A program made the position numbers and the translations under genes. Source: UBA6627 sp965248675 (GTDB lineage: Bacteria; Chloroflexota; Dehalococcoidia; UBA2979). Taken from it: DNA of 64,000 bases. This document shows, piece after piece, positions 17,172-27,121 of this stretch. Location of the stretch: assembly GCA_965248675.1 (NCBI GenBank), contig CBDFJZ010000008.1, positions 1,550,001 to 1,614,000 on the forward strand, read 5' to 3'. The notes below the pieces were generated by a model, which did no database searches, had not been told where the DNA came from, and saw only the letters and a program-made list of their open reading frames with translations. Every line of letters begins with the position of its first letter. The stretch's first letter is position 1.

Positions 17172-19577
17172 ATGGATCTGTTCAGCGGCGTGCGGGTGCT
17201 CGAGGTCTCCGAGACGCCGGCGGCTGCGTTCGTCGGCAAGCTGTTTTCGCGCTGGGGCGCCGAGGTCACAGCGCTGCGCGACCCGTCAACCAACCTCGCC
17301 GACTCCGGTTCGTGCGTCTCCGAGGAAGCGCTCTCGGCGTTCCTCGACGGTGGCAAGCGCCGATCCGAACTCCCCGAGGACAGCGGCGACCGCACCACGA
17401 CTGTCGCGCGACTGGCGGCGGCCAGCGACATGGTCGTCACCGACGCAGCCCCCGACGTCTTCGAGGCGTGGAGGCCGGCGATCGAGGCGACCGATTCGCC
17501 TCCGCGGGTGCTGACGAGCATCACTCCGTTCGGGCTGAGCGGCCCTTACCGCGACTGGCAGGCGACTCCCACGACGCTCCTCGCGCTCGGCGGCTACTCC
17601 TACCTCATGGGCGAGGCCGACGGTCCTCCGCTCACACTGCCCGGGCTGTATCCCGACTACCAGGCGGCCCTGATCGCCTACAGCGCGACGACCGCGTCAT
17701 TCCTCGAGGCGTCGGACGAGATGGAGGTCCTCGAGCTCAGCATCTTCGAGGCGCTCGTGTCGCTGCATCAGTACTCGACTGTGCAGTGGACCTACAGCCG
17801 GCAGGTGCGGCAGAGGAACGGCAACCGCTGGTCGGGGATCCACCCCAATTGTCTGTTGCCCGTGAAGGACGGCTGGCTCGAGCTCTGCATCGTCGGGAAC
17901 TTCTGGGAGGCGTTCACGCTGATGATCGGTCGCCCCGAACTCCAGCAGGACGACCGCTTCTCGACGCCGATCGCGCGTGTCGAGCACGCCGACGAGCTGG
18001 ACGAGATCGTCGTCCCGATCCTCGCTGAGCGCACGAAGCGTGAGTGGCTGGTCGCAGGCCAGGAGACCTTCCGCGTCCCGGTCGGGCACGCCGCCACCCT
18101 CGAGGAGGTGCTGGACGATCCTCAGCTCGGCGTGCGCGAGTACTGGTCCGGAGTCCACCAGCCGGACGGGCGCGCGGTGCGGATCGGCCGCTCCCCGTTC
18201 CGTATCGACGGCGCACTTCCCGAGGAGCAACCCGTCGTGTCCGAGGGCGCCTGGGCGCTCGAGGCGCCCTCGGACGCCCCGCGCGTCTCGCCGCCACCGC
18301 GCGGATCGAGGCAACCGCCACTCGCGACGCCTCCGCCGGGCGGCCCCCTGAACGGCATCCGCGTCCTCGATCTGACCCGCGTCTGGGCCGGCCCGCTCGC
18401 CGGCCGCATCCTCGCCGACCTCGGCGCCGAGGTGATCAAGGTCGAGGCACCGATGGGGCGCGGTCCTGCACGCATCCCGCCCGGCTCCGGTCGCCGCATG
18501 CTCGCGTCGGGCACGAACGAACGTCCGTGGAATCAGCAAAGCTCGTTCAACAAGCTGAACCGCAACCGCTACGGCCTCGCGATCGATCTGAAGAGCGAGC
18601 AGGGCCGCGATCTCTTCTTGCGGCTCGCAGCGGAGACCGACGTCGTCCTCGAAAACTTCAGCGCGCGGGCGATGGACCGCCTCAATCTCGGCTACGACCG
18701 CCTGCGCCAGGTCAGCCCATCCCTGATCTACGCCGCGATGCCCGGCTACGGCCGCAGCGGGCCCTACCGTGACTACGTCGCCTACGGCCCGAGCATCGAG
18801 CCGATGACCGGCCTCACGATGCTGATGGGCTACGGCGACGAGGTGCCCCGCGTGACCTCGAAGGCGATTCCGGACGCGATCGCCGGCACCCAGGGCGCCG
18901 CCGCGGTGTTGACCGCCCTCCAGCACCGATCGCGCACGGGCGAAGGCTGTTTCGTCGACCTCTCGCAGCACGAGGCGGCGGTCGAGCTGCTGGGCGAGTA
19001 CTTCGCCGAGTTCGAGCTCAGCGGCGCCGTGCCTCCCGTGGTCGGGAACGGACACGTGCGCTGGGCGCCGCACGGCGTCTATCCGTGCAGCACCGAGGAC
19101 GAGTGGATCGCCGTCACTGTCCGGGACGACCCGGAATGGCGGGCGCTCATCGATCTGGCGGATCGCGGCTGGGACGAGGACTCGCGGTTCGCCACGCTCG
19201 ATGCTCGGCGCGAGCACCTCGAGGAGCTCGATCGCGAGATCGCCGGCTGGACGGCACGGCTCGATCGCGCGGAGCTGATGCGCCAGCTCCAATCGCGGGC
19301 GATCCCGGCCGGCGCGGTCCTCTCCGCGCCGCAGATGCTCGAGGACGGCCATCTCCAAGAGCGCGACTTCTTCGTCACGCTGGAGCAGCCGGACGTAGGC
19401 GCGATCGACTACCCGGGCACGCCGCTGCGCTCGCGCCGCCATCCTCGGGCGGGCTGGCGTCCAGCGCCGACGCTGGGTCAGGACAACGCCGCCGTCCTCG
19501 ACTTGATTGGCGTTGCCGCCACGGAGCTGAACGAACTGATGGAGCGCGGCGTGATCGCCGACCGCCCACCGGCGTGA
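17172..19577 (+). CDS. Double CaiB/BaiF CoA-transferase, first domain with altered catalytic site
   Basis: 801 residues comprising two family III CoA-transferase domains, 1 to about 380 and about 392-801 (NGIRVLDLTRVWAGPLAG). The second domain keeps GEGCFVDLS with the nucleophilic aspartate. In the first domain the equivalent stretch reads MEVLELS, so glutamate replaces aspartate, and that half may be structural or altered. Domain order and length resemble the carboxylase-linked protein at 7.4-9.8 kb, which suggests an old paralogue pair. The next gene is a single-domain member 35 bases downstream on the same strand, probably cotranscribed. The acids handled are unknown. Confidence 0.9.
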   Translation: MDLFSGVRVLEVSETPAAAFVGKLFSRWGAEVTALRDPSTNLADSGSCVSEEALSAFLDGGKRRSELPEDSGDRTTTVARLAAASDMVVTDAAPDVFEAWRPAIEATDSPPRVLTSITPFGLSGPYRDWQATPTTLLALGGYSYLMGEADGPPLTLPGLYPDYQAALIAYSATTASFLEASDEMEVLELSIFEALVSLHQYSTVQWTYSRQVRQRNGNRWSGIHPNCLLPVKDGWLELCIVGNFWEAFTLMIGRPELQQDDRFSTPIARVEHADELDEIVVPILAERTKREWLVAGQETFRVPVGHAATLEEVLDDPQLGVREYWSGVHQPDGRAVRIGRSPFRIDGALPEEQPVVSEGAWALEAPSDAPRVSPPPRGSRQPPLATPPPGGPLNGIRVLDLTRVWAGPLAGRILADLGAEVIKVEAPMGRGPARIPPGSGRRMLASGTNERPWNQQSSFNKLNRNRYGLAIDLKSEQGRDLFLRLAAETDVVLENFSARAMDRLNLGYDRLRQVSPSLIYAAMPGYGRSGPYRDYVAYGPSIEPMTGLTMLMGYGDEVPRVTSKAIPDAIAGTQGAAAVLTALQHRSRTGEGCFVDLSQHEAAVELLGEYFAEFELSGAVPPVVGNGHVRWAPHGVYPCSTEDEWIAVTVRDDPEWRALIDLADRGWDEDSRFATLDARREHLEELDREIAGWTARLDRAELMRQLQSRAIPAGAVLSAPQMLEDGHLQERDFFVTLEQPDVGAIDYPGTPLRSRRHPRAGWRPAPTLGQDNAAVLDLIGVAATELNELMERGVIADRPPA

Positions 19578-19612
19578 AGGCGAGCGCAGCAGCGCTAGAC
19601 AGGAGATCCGCC

Positions 19613-20869
19613 ATGCCGGAGCCACTCGAGGGCATCAAAGTCGTGGAGCTGGCGCGCGCGCTGCAGGGCCCCGTCGCCGGACAGTACCTCGCCGATATGG
19701 GCGCCGACGTCATCAAGGTCGAACCCGCGCTCGGCGACGCGAACCGCCGTGTGCGCAGCCCCTTCATCGATCCGACCGAAGGCGGATTCGGTACCCAGTT
19801 CGTCAGCGCCAATCGAGGCAAGCGCTCGCTCTGGCTCGACCTCCGCCGCGAGCAGTCGATCGATATCGTCCGCCAGCTCGTCGACGGTACCGACGTCTTC
19901 CTGAGCAACTATCTGGAGCCGTCCCTGCTCGCGATGAAGCTCGGCTACGACGACCTGCGCGAGCGCAACCCGGACCTCGTCTACGCGTTGGTCAACGGCT
20001 ACGGCCCGGTCGGCCCGGACGCGGCGAAGCGCATGCTCGATGGCTCCGCCGCCGCTCGCGGAGGCCTCTACAACGTCACCGGCCCAAGCGACGGCGGCCC
20101 GATGATTCCTGGTTCCACGATCGCCGATACCGCCGGCGCGATGCAGCTCGCGCTCGGGATCACGACCGCCCTCACGGCGCGGGCGCTACACGGCGGCAGT
20201 CAACGCGTCGATACCTCCGGCCTCGGCGCGCAGCTCTGGCTGCAGAAGTGGGAGCTCGACACCGTCTCACTGACCGGCGATCGCCTCTCCCGCCAGGGCC
20301 CGCATAGCGCCAACATCCCGGGCACCTACGGCCTCTACGAGACCTCGGACGGTGCGATCATGATCGCTTACATCGCCAACGAGGCGGACTGGATCGAGTT
20401 CTGCCGATTCGCCGGCCTCGAGGAGCTGATCGCAGATGAGCGGTTCGACACCGGTCTGAAGCGGGCAGGCTGGGCGCCCGATGGCGGAAAGAGCGAGACT
20501 TCGTACGAGATCCGCCCCTACCTCGAGCGCGCCTTCAAGGCGAAGAGCACCGCAGAGTGGACCGAGTTCCTCGGTGGGCTGACGAAGGTCGTCTGGGACG
20601 TCGTCCAGGACTACGAGCAGGTGCTTGGCGATCCCCAGGCGATCGCCAACGGCTACTTCGTCGAGCAGGACATCCCCACCGTCGGCCAACGCCGCCTCGT
20701 CGGAAACACCGTGCACATCAATGGCGACACCGGACGGGCGAAGCCGCGGCCACCCGCCCTCGGTGAGCACAACGAGGAGATCCTCGCCTCGCTCGGCTAC
20801 GACGCCGCCGCGATCGAGGAGATCACCGCCGCCGCCCGCGCAGCTATGAAGCAGCGGCTCGGCGCTTGA
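19613..20869 (+). CDS. CaiB/BaiF CoA-transferase, single domain
   Basis: 418 residues from the ATG at 19613, with CAGGAG upstream. The N terminus GIKVVELARALQGPVAGQYLADMGADV is the family III start; only part of it is needed to recognise the fold. The catalytic aspartate probably lies in GGSQRVDTSG near residue 200. Length is normal for the family. It sits directly behind the double CoA-transferase and may form a complex with it or handle a related acid. Confidence 0.92.
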   Translation: MPEPLEGIKVVELARALQGPVAGQYLADMGADVIKVEPALGDANRRVRSPFIDPTEGGFGTQFVSANRGKRSLWLDLRREQSIDIVRQLVDGTDVFLSNYLEPSLLAMKLGYDDLRERNPDLVYALVNGYGPVGPDAAKRMLDGSAAARGGLYNVTGPSDGGPMIPGSTIADTAGAMQLALGITTALTARALHGGSQRVDTSGLGAQLWLQKWELDTVSLTGDRLSRQGPHSANIPGTYGLYETSDGAIMIAYIANEADWIEFCRFAGLEELIADERFDTGLKRAGWAPDGGKSETSYEIRPYLERAFKAKSTAEWTEFLGGLTKVVWDVVQDYEQVLGDPQAIANGYFVEQDIPTVGQRRLVGNTVHINGDTGRAKPRPPALGEHNEEILASLGYDAAAIEEITAAARAAMKQRLGA

Positions 20870-20929
20870 GCGGCGGCCGCTCTCGAGGCGCTAGAGCTTG
20901 CGCGGCATCCTGCCACGTCGCGTAGCGCC

Positions 20930-21916
20930 GTGAGCAATCGTGGCCGTTCCGTGACAGACGTCGATTTTGCCCGCCGTGTGGTTCGGAACTGGCTCTCACC
21001 GTCCGATCTCCTGCGGGTCGAACCGCTCACTGGTGGGTTTGTGAATCAGGTGTTCCGCGTGGACAGCTCCGCGGGGAGCTTCGTCCTTCGGGCGCTTCGA
21101 GTGGACGCCGAGCCGCGGGCCGTCGAATGGGAGCACCGACTGGTCGCCTCCTTGTCGGCACACCTCCCGTTCGTGAAGAATCCTCTCCCGGTGGCGCACG
21201 GCTCGCACACGATCGTGCGAGACAGCGGGCGGATCGTCTCGCTCTGGCCATACGTCGAGGGAGCGGCGGCTGATCCATCAGCATCGGACCAGCGGCACGC
21301 GGCTGCCAGGGCGCTCGGAAAGCTCGCGAGGGCGAGCGAAGGCGTGATCGCACCCGAGCCGAGACCAGGTTGGCCGGCCTGGAGCGACCTCGATTGGCTG
21401 GACAACCGCTGGTGGCGCTGGCCACCGGAGCCGGGTTTGTCGATCACCGCCGAGCAGGCCGAGCAGGTAGCCACCGCCCTCGACCGGACGCCCGTCGTCC
21501 TTGACACCCTCGCCGCCGCGAACCTGCGTCGGCGTCCCCTGCATGGTGACTACGCGCCGTCGAACCTCCTGGTTGGGGCCGCGGGAGATGTGGTCGCGCT
21601 GCTCGATCTTGATGAGTGCCGCCTCGATTGGGGGGCATGTGACCTCGCGGACGCCGTCTGGGCGTTCTGCCGTCGGCGTGACGGCTCAGGGCTTGATGGC
21701 GAGGCCGCCGCCGCGTTCGTTGACGAATACCGCGCCGCTGGCGGACCGCTGGACGCGGACGAGCGAGCAGCGCTGCCAGACTTGATTCGTGCTCGCCGGC
21801 TCTGGGAGGCACTGTTCGATCTTGGCGACTTCCAGCGCGGCTACTCCTCCGATCTCGCTTACTTCGCGGCGGGCCTGCGCGCGCTTCGATCAGTCGAGGA
21901 GCTCCGGAGCATTTGA
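20930..21916 (+). CDS. APH-type phosphotransferase
   Basis: 328 residues of the aminoglycoside phosphotransferase / homoserine kinase fold. The Brenner-type catalytic motif is HGDYAPSNLL near residue 204. The metal site follows as VVALLDLDECRLDWGACDLAD about 18 residues later. Family members phosphorylate small hydroxyl compounds or sugars, or act in acyl-CoA dehydrogenase loci. Nothing here fixes the substrate, and drug resistance should not be assumed. The start is a GTG with no strong ribosome site. The gene converges on the LysM gene with a 28-base gap. Confidence 0.82.
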   Translation: MSNRGRSVTDVDFARRVVRNWLSPSDLLRVEPLTGGFVNQVFRVDSSAGSFVLRALRVDAEPRAVEWEHRLVASLSAHLPFVKNPLPVAHGSHTIVRDSGRIVSLWPYVEGAAADPSASDQRHAAARALGKLARASEGVIAPEPRPGWPAWSDLDWLDNRWWRWPPEPGLSITAEQAEQVATALDRTPVVLDTLAAANLRRRPLHGDYAPSNLLVGAAGDVVALLDLDECRLDWGACDLADAVWAFCRRRDGSGLDGEAAAAFVDEYRAAGGPLDADERAALPDLIRARRLWEALFDLGDFQRGYSSDLAYFAAGLRALRSVEELRSI

Positions 21917-21944
21917 TCGGGATGATGACCGGCGGTCAGAGGGG

Positions 21945-22466
21945 CTAGGAGGCGGGCTCCGCGGTCGGCTCGGGAACGACTTCCGCCACCGGATCACGTG
22001 AGGGCAGGAGCAGCACCTGGCCAACCTCGATCACGTTCGGGTTCACGAGGTTGTTCAGCTCGACCAGCGCGGTCGCGGTGGTGCCGTGGCGCACCGCGAT
22101 CTCGTGGAGGACGTCGCCCGAGACGACGGTGTAGGTCGTCGACGTGACATCGGGAGGCACGGACACGGGTGGCGGCACGGGCGGCTCGGTGTCGACCGGC
22201 GCTACGGCCGGGGCGGCCGTCGCGATCGCATCGATTTCGACGCTCGCAGCGACCCCGGCGGCGTCGCCGCGTGGCAGGTCGCTCATCACCTGGTCGTCCG
22301 AACCGCGGCGATCGAGGAAGAGTGCGATATTCGCCACCGAACCCGCCACGATCACCAGGAATCCGACCCCGAGGATCAGGTTCCGAGCGATCAGCGGCCA
22401 CGCAGGCTGCGCGACGCGAGCGCGAGCCGCTGGTTGGGGCGCGGCGGCGGATTCTGACGTAGTCAC
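21945..22466 (-). CDS. LysM-domain membrane-anchored protein
   Basis: 173 residues. One membrane segment (about 26-50, ARNLILGVGFLVIVAG) follows an alanine-rich cytoplasmic start. A proline/valine-rich linker leads to a C-terminal LysM domain (about 112-157: TYTVVSGDVLHEIAVRHGT, then NNLVNPNVIEVGQVLLLP). LysM binds the glycan of peptidoglycan or related N-acetylglucosamine polymers. The topology places it outside, so a cell-wall tether is likely. The gene stands alone, followed by 100 bases before the carboxyltransferase end. Confidence 0.87.
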   Translation of the reverse strand: MTTSESAAAPQPAARARVAQPAWPLIARNLILGVGFLVIVAGSVANIALFLDRRGSDDQVMSDLPRGDAAGVAASVEIDAIATAAPAVAPVDTEPPVPPPVSVPPDVTSTTYTVVSGDVLHEIAVRHGTTATALVELNNLVNPNVIEVGQVLLLPSRDPVAEVVPEPTAEPAS

Positions 22467-22566
22467 CCCCGGATCATCGGGTCATGGCGAGCACGTGTGA
22501 AGGTCCGCACGTTTCCGCGTACGAACGGCCTCCCTGAGACGATCCGGCTGAATCCGCCTACAGAGC

Positions 22567-24127
22567 TCACGGTCGATAGCTCGGGCCGGCGTTTGGGCCG
22601 AGTTGGGTCTTGATCACGTTCTGCGCCATGTCCGCGAACTCGCAGATGATCGCGCGCGTGTCTCGAGGATCGATCAAGTCGAGGCCGCTCGCCTCGGCGG
22701 TCCGGAACGGTGAGGACAGCGCCTGGAACTCCGCCTCCAGCTCGAGCCGTTTCGCCTCCGGATCGGGCGCCGCCTCGATCACGCGGCGGAACGCCGCGGA
22801 CGTTCCGCCCTCGATGTGCATTGAGCCCCAATGTCCCGAGAGCCACGCGTAGCGCCGGTACAGGTGTGGCCCCGGCCGGTACTGCAGGCTGCCCGCCAGT
22901 CCGTACGACTGGCGGCAGATCACCGAGATCCACGGCATCTTGCTCTGCGCGATCGCATACACGAGGCGCGCCCCGGCCCGCTCGATCCCCACCTTTTCCG
23001 ACTCGAGCCCGACCATGAACCCCGGATCGTCCATCAGCACCACCATCGGCAAGTGGAACGTGTCGCAGAGCTGCACGAGGCGGCTCGACTTCTCCGCCGC
23101 CGCCACGTCCATCGAGCCGCCTCGGTGGTTCGGGTTGTTGAGCATCACCCCCACCGGGTACCCGCTCGCCCGCGCCAGTCCGATGATTCTCGACGTCCCG
23201 TACTCCGGCGACACCTCGAAGAACGACCCCTCGTCGAACACCCCCCCTCGAGGATCACGCGCGGGTTGTACGGCTGCCGCTTGTCCCGAGGGATCAGCGA
23301 CAACAGCCGTTCGTCGCGACGCGCCGGATCGTCCGACTGATCGCCCTGCGGCGGCATCTCCCAGACGTTGTCCGGCATGTAGCTCAGGAACTGCTTCACC
23401 TGGGCGATTGCGTCCGCCTCGTCCTCGGCGGCGTTGTCGACACCCCGCTGATCTGAGCGTGGATCTGGGCACCCCCGAGGTCGTCCTTGTCGATGTCGTA
23501 GCCGAGCGCCGCCTTCACCACCGGCGGTCCGCCGGGGAACACCTGTCCGGCCCCCTTCGCGATCACGCTGAAATGGCTGAGCGGGGGAATCGGCGCCAGC
23601 CCGCCGGCGGCCGACCCCAGCACGGCCGTCGCTACCGGCGCGATGTTCAAGATCGCGCAGATCGACTCGAACTGGGCGCCGTCGGGGATGTAGGTGCGAC
23701 CGATCTCCGCGAATTCAGTCACGCTGCCACCCGCGCCATCGAGCAGGTTCACCGTCGGCAGCCGCAGCTCCATGGGGCCGGGATGGCCGTGCCCCATATC
23801 GACGCCAGCGCTATGGGCGCCGGCCGAGCCGCCCCGGATCGTGAAGTCCTGCCCGGCCACGTAGATGCGGCGTCCGCCGACCTTCGCGATCCCTCGCACC
23901 CCCGCCGACGGCTTCACGTCGAGGAGCGCTCCGTCGTCGTCGTACGTGGCGCTGCCCCGCAGCTTGCCTATTTGCTCGAACGAACCGGCGTCGACCAGCA
24001 GTTCGATCCGCTCGCGGATGTTGAGCTTTCCTTGCCGCCGCTGACGTTCGAGGCCTTCCGGTCCCCCCATTTGCTCGGCGAACGCGTACCGGCGATTCAG
24101 CTCATCGACGTCGGGCTGCCAGGTCAT
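22567..24127 (-). pseudogene. Acyl-CoA carboxylase carboxyltransferase (beta) subunit, two frameshifts
   Basis: The reading frame breaks into three parts that together match a propionyl/acetyl-CoA carboxylase beta chain of about 520 residues. The N-terminal part (23.4-24.1 kb) has the crotonase-fold GGRRIYVAGQDFTIRGGSAG region. A middle part carries VKQFLSYMPDNVWEMPP, and the C-terminal part has NNPNHRGGSMDVAAAEKSSR and LMDDPGFMVG. Breaks fall near 23440 and in a 7-base C run at 23241-23247. One missing base at each restores the frame. Either the gene is dead or the consensus lost bases. There is no partner biotin carboxylase beside it; the single-chain carboxylase at 9.8-13.1 kb is a separate enzyme. 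Confidence 0.85.
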
Positions 24128-24307
24128 TGCGGACTCCTCGGATCGTACGGACGCGCTGTGATCGGATCGTCACGGCAGTCTAGTCGGAGCACGGGCGTGC
24201 GGTAGATCGTTGTCCCGCGGCGCAGAAGGTACGCGACCGGACGCAGCCGTCGATTACGCGTGTGCCACGCTCCCGCCGTTGTCGCTCACCACACACGGGG
24301 AAAAACA

Positions 24308-26023
24308 ATGAGTTCTGAACGACAGACGCGCCGACGAGCTTTCACCAGCTACCGAAGCGCACGGGTTTCGCGCCGCTCCGCACTCCGCGGTTTCACCGTT
24401 GGCGCCGCCGGCCTCGCGGGCGCAGTCTTGATCGGTTGCGGCGACTCCGACGACGCCACCAGCACGCCCGACGCGGGCGGCGGAGGCGGTGGAGGCGGCG
24501 GAGGCGGTGGTTCCGCCGCCTCCACCGAGGCGCCGGCCGCCGCTACGCGAGGCGGACGCCTGATTCACGGTCTGCCCGCTGGCGTGCTCAACAACCTCGA
24601 TCCGAGTACCGGTCAGAGTGGCGGCGAGCACAAGCACTTCTGGACGATGTTCAACTCGCTGGTGGACTACAGCCGCAACGGCGAGCCGGACCCCGCCTAC
24701 TCGCTCGCGGAAACCTGGGAGATCGAGTCGCCGACGAAGATCGCCTTCACGCTGCGGCAGGGCATCAAGTTCCACAACGGCGAGGAGTTCAACGCCGAGG
24801 TCGTGCGCTGGAACGTTGAGCACATCCAGGATCCCGCGACCAAGTCTGCTGCGGCTGGTCAGATGGCGCCGATCCACAACGTCGAGGTGGTTGACGACAA
24901 CCACGTCAACTTCGAGCTGGAACGACCGAACGGCGCGTTGCTGACGCTGCTCGGCGACCGTGGCGGGCAGCAGCTGCCCCCGGTCGCCGCCGAGGCGGCC
25001 GGCGATCAGTTTCGGGCTCGCCCCGATCGGCACCGGCCCGTTCCGCTTCAAGGAGTGGGTGCAGGACTCGCACATCGAGATCGAGCGCAACGAGGAGTAC
25101 TGGCGCACGGACATGGCCGGAAACAAGCTCCCCGCCATCGATTCGCTGCGCTGGCAGATCATCCCCGAGACCTCGGTGCTGCTCGCCAACTTCAAGGCGG
25201 GCGACGTGGACATCATCACGCCCGCCTCCTCGCAGCTCGACGAGCTCGAGGCGGACGAAAACGTGCAGCTGGCCAAGTTCGTCGGCAGCGGCTGGTCGGG
25301 CATGTACTTCAACACCGCGTTGCCCCCAACCGACGACGTCAACTTCCGGCGGGCGATCGCCTGGGCGATCGACCGCGAGGCAATCAACGAGGCGATCTTC
25401 TTCGGCCGGCGCGAACTCCGCGAGAGGATGGGGATCATCACCCCCGCCCTCCCCTGGGCCTTCCCTGGTCCGTTGAGGGTGCTCCCGAGTTCGACCTGGA
25501 GAAGGCCCAGGAGTTCCTCGCCGCGAGTGGCTACCCGGACGGCGCATCGTTCCGCGTCGTCGTCGGTACCTCTGCCACTTACGCGGCGCGTGCGGAGCTC
25601 TGGCAGTCGATGCTGAAGGAGCTCAACATCGACCTCCAGTTCGAGCAGGCTGCGGACTTCACGTCGCAGATGTGGGTCGAGTTCAACGCCAACGCGCTGC
25701 TCGCCGGATTCAGCCTCCGCGCCGACCCGGACGGCACGATCGGCGAGGTCGTCCACTCCGAAGGCTTCTACAACGCAGGTCACTCGGTGAACCCCGACCT
25801 CGACGAGGCGATTGAGCGCGCTCGATCGAGCTACGACCTCGAGGAGCGCGCCGAGGAGTATCGCACCGTCGAGGAGCTCCTCGCTCGGGACATCTACGGC
25901 GTATATGTGGGTTACGGGGTGGGGTTCCGGGCGGCCACTCAGCGGGTCGGCAACTTCGAGTCGATCTTCGGCGCCGAAGGCAAGGAACGGTACGACGAGT
26001 TGCTGGACAACGACTTCGCCTAA
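24308..26023 (+). pseudogene. Peptide-type ABC transporter substrate-binding lipoprotein, two compensating frameshifts
   Basis: Family 5 extracellular solute-binding protein, about 570 residues if repaired. The N terminus has a twin-arginine-like SRRSALRGF followed by a lipobox ending LIGC, then a 12-glycine linker before the mature domain (RLIHGLPAGVLNNLDPSTG). The frame shifts near 25007-25020 (apparent extra base before GGGCTC) and returns near 25456-25472 (apparent missing base). Between these points the correct residues (APIGTGPFRFKEWVQ) lie in another frame. The protein would sit on the outer face of the membrane and deliver peptides, nickel or similar ligands to the permeases downstream. 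Start: ATG 24308 with GGGGA upstream. Confidence 0.85.
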
Positions 26024-26034
26024 CCCTCGGGAAA

Positions 26035-26062
26035 GCCTCCACTGCCTGTGAGCGGTGGAGGC
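26035..26062 (+). terminator. Hairpin between binding protein and permease genes
   Basis: An 11-bp stem (26035-26045 with 26052-26062, one G-T wobble) around a 6-base loop, 11 bases after the binding-protein stop. There is no T-run. It may attenuate transcription or stabilise the 3' end so that the binding protein is made in excess over the permeases, as is common in ABC importers. Confidence 0.5.
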
Positions 26063-26152
26063 TCGGGCGAACGTAGATTGGAAGCGGCTCGCGTCCTCGG
26101 CGGAGGTTGACGGCGCGACTGCTGCCCGACGGTTGCGGAAGGACCGCCGACG

Positions 26153-27121
26153 ATGAGTTGGCGCTACTTGATGGCCCGCGTCGCGCAGACGCTGCTGGTG
26201 ATCCTGATCGTCTCGATGATGACGTTCTTCATGCTGAGCGTCCTCCCCGGCGATCCGGTGACGGCACAGATCGGCCCCGAGGCGGGCGGCTTCTCCGACG
26301 AGCTGCTTGAACAGGCGCGGAAGGAGCTCGGCCTCGATAAACCGCTGCCGCTGCAGTACACCAGTTGGCTCGGCCGGATGTTGACCGGCGACTGGGGGCA
26401 GTCGATCCGCACCAAGGAGGACGTGCTGCCGGCGCTTGCCGATCGCGCACCTGTGACGTTGCAGTTGACGGTCCTCGCGATGCTGATCTCGCTGGCGATC
26501 AGCCTCCCGATCGGAATCATCGCCTCGCTTCGGCGCAACAGCTGGGTCGACCGACTGGCGACCACGGGCGCCGTGGCCGGCGTGGCGCTGCCGAATTTTT
26601 GGTTCGCCATCTTGCTGATCCTGCTGTTCTCGGTGCGCTTCGACGTGCTCCCGCCATCCGGCTACATCGACCCGCTCGATGATCCAGTGGACGCGTTGAA
26701 GCACCTCGTCCTGCCGGCCCTCGTCCTGGGCATGGCGCAGTCCGCGACGATCATGCGCCAGATGCGCTCGAGCATGCTCGAGGTGATGAACCAGGACTAC
26801 GTGCGGACGGCCCGAGCGAAGGGGTTACGACCGTCTCGGGTCGTGCTGGGCCACGCGCTGCGCAACGCGTTGATCCCGGTGATCACGCTGCTGGGCCTGC
26901 GACTCGCGAACATCCTCGGCGGCACGATCATCATCGAGCAGGTGTTTGCCCTGCCCGGCATGGGCCGGCTCGCCGTGCAGGCCATCTTCTTCCAGGACTT
27001 CCCCGTGGTCATGGGCTTCGTGCTGCTGATCGCGCTGCTCGTGCAGATCGCGAACCTGGCGACAGACCTCTCGTACAGCATCATCGACCCGCGGATCCGC
27101 CTCGAGGGTGGCCGCGCGTGA
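26153..27121 (+). CDS. ABC transporter permease, DppB/OppB type
   Basis: 322 residues with six predicted membrane segments. The first, LLVILIVSMMTFFMLSVLPG, is followed by the GDPV motif typical of DppB-like permeases. The ATPase-coupling EAA loop lies near residue 220 (DYVRTARAKGLRPSRVV, then HALRNALIPVIT). The family imports peptides, nickel, glutathione or oligosaccharides. It overlaps the next permease by 4 bases (GTGA). No ATPase genes follow, so the energising subunits must come from elsewhere. Confidence 0.94.
   Translation: MSWRYLMARVAQTLLVILIVSMMTFFMLSVLPGDPVTAQIGPEAGGFSDELLEQARKELGLDKPLPLQYTSWLGRMLTGDWGQSIRTKEDVLPALADRAPVTLQLTVLAMLISLAISLPIGIIASLRRNSWVDRLATTGAVAGVALPNFWFAILLILLFSVRFDVLPPSGYIDPLDDPVDALKHLVLPALVLGMAQSATIMRQMRSSMLEVMNQDYVRTARAKGLRPSRVVLGHALRNALIPVITLLGLRLANILGGTIIIEQVFALPGMGRLAVQAIFFQDFPVVMGFVLLIALLVQIANLATDLSYSIIDPRIRLEGGRA

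Noticed and set aside
20930..21916. Aminoglycoside resistance gene
   Set aside because: APH-fold proteins are widespread with other substrates; nothing here points to antibiotic modification.
24254..26704. An 816-residue minus-strand frame opposite the binding protein
   Set aside because: Antisense shadow; the plus strand has family motifs, the minus strand none.
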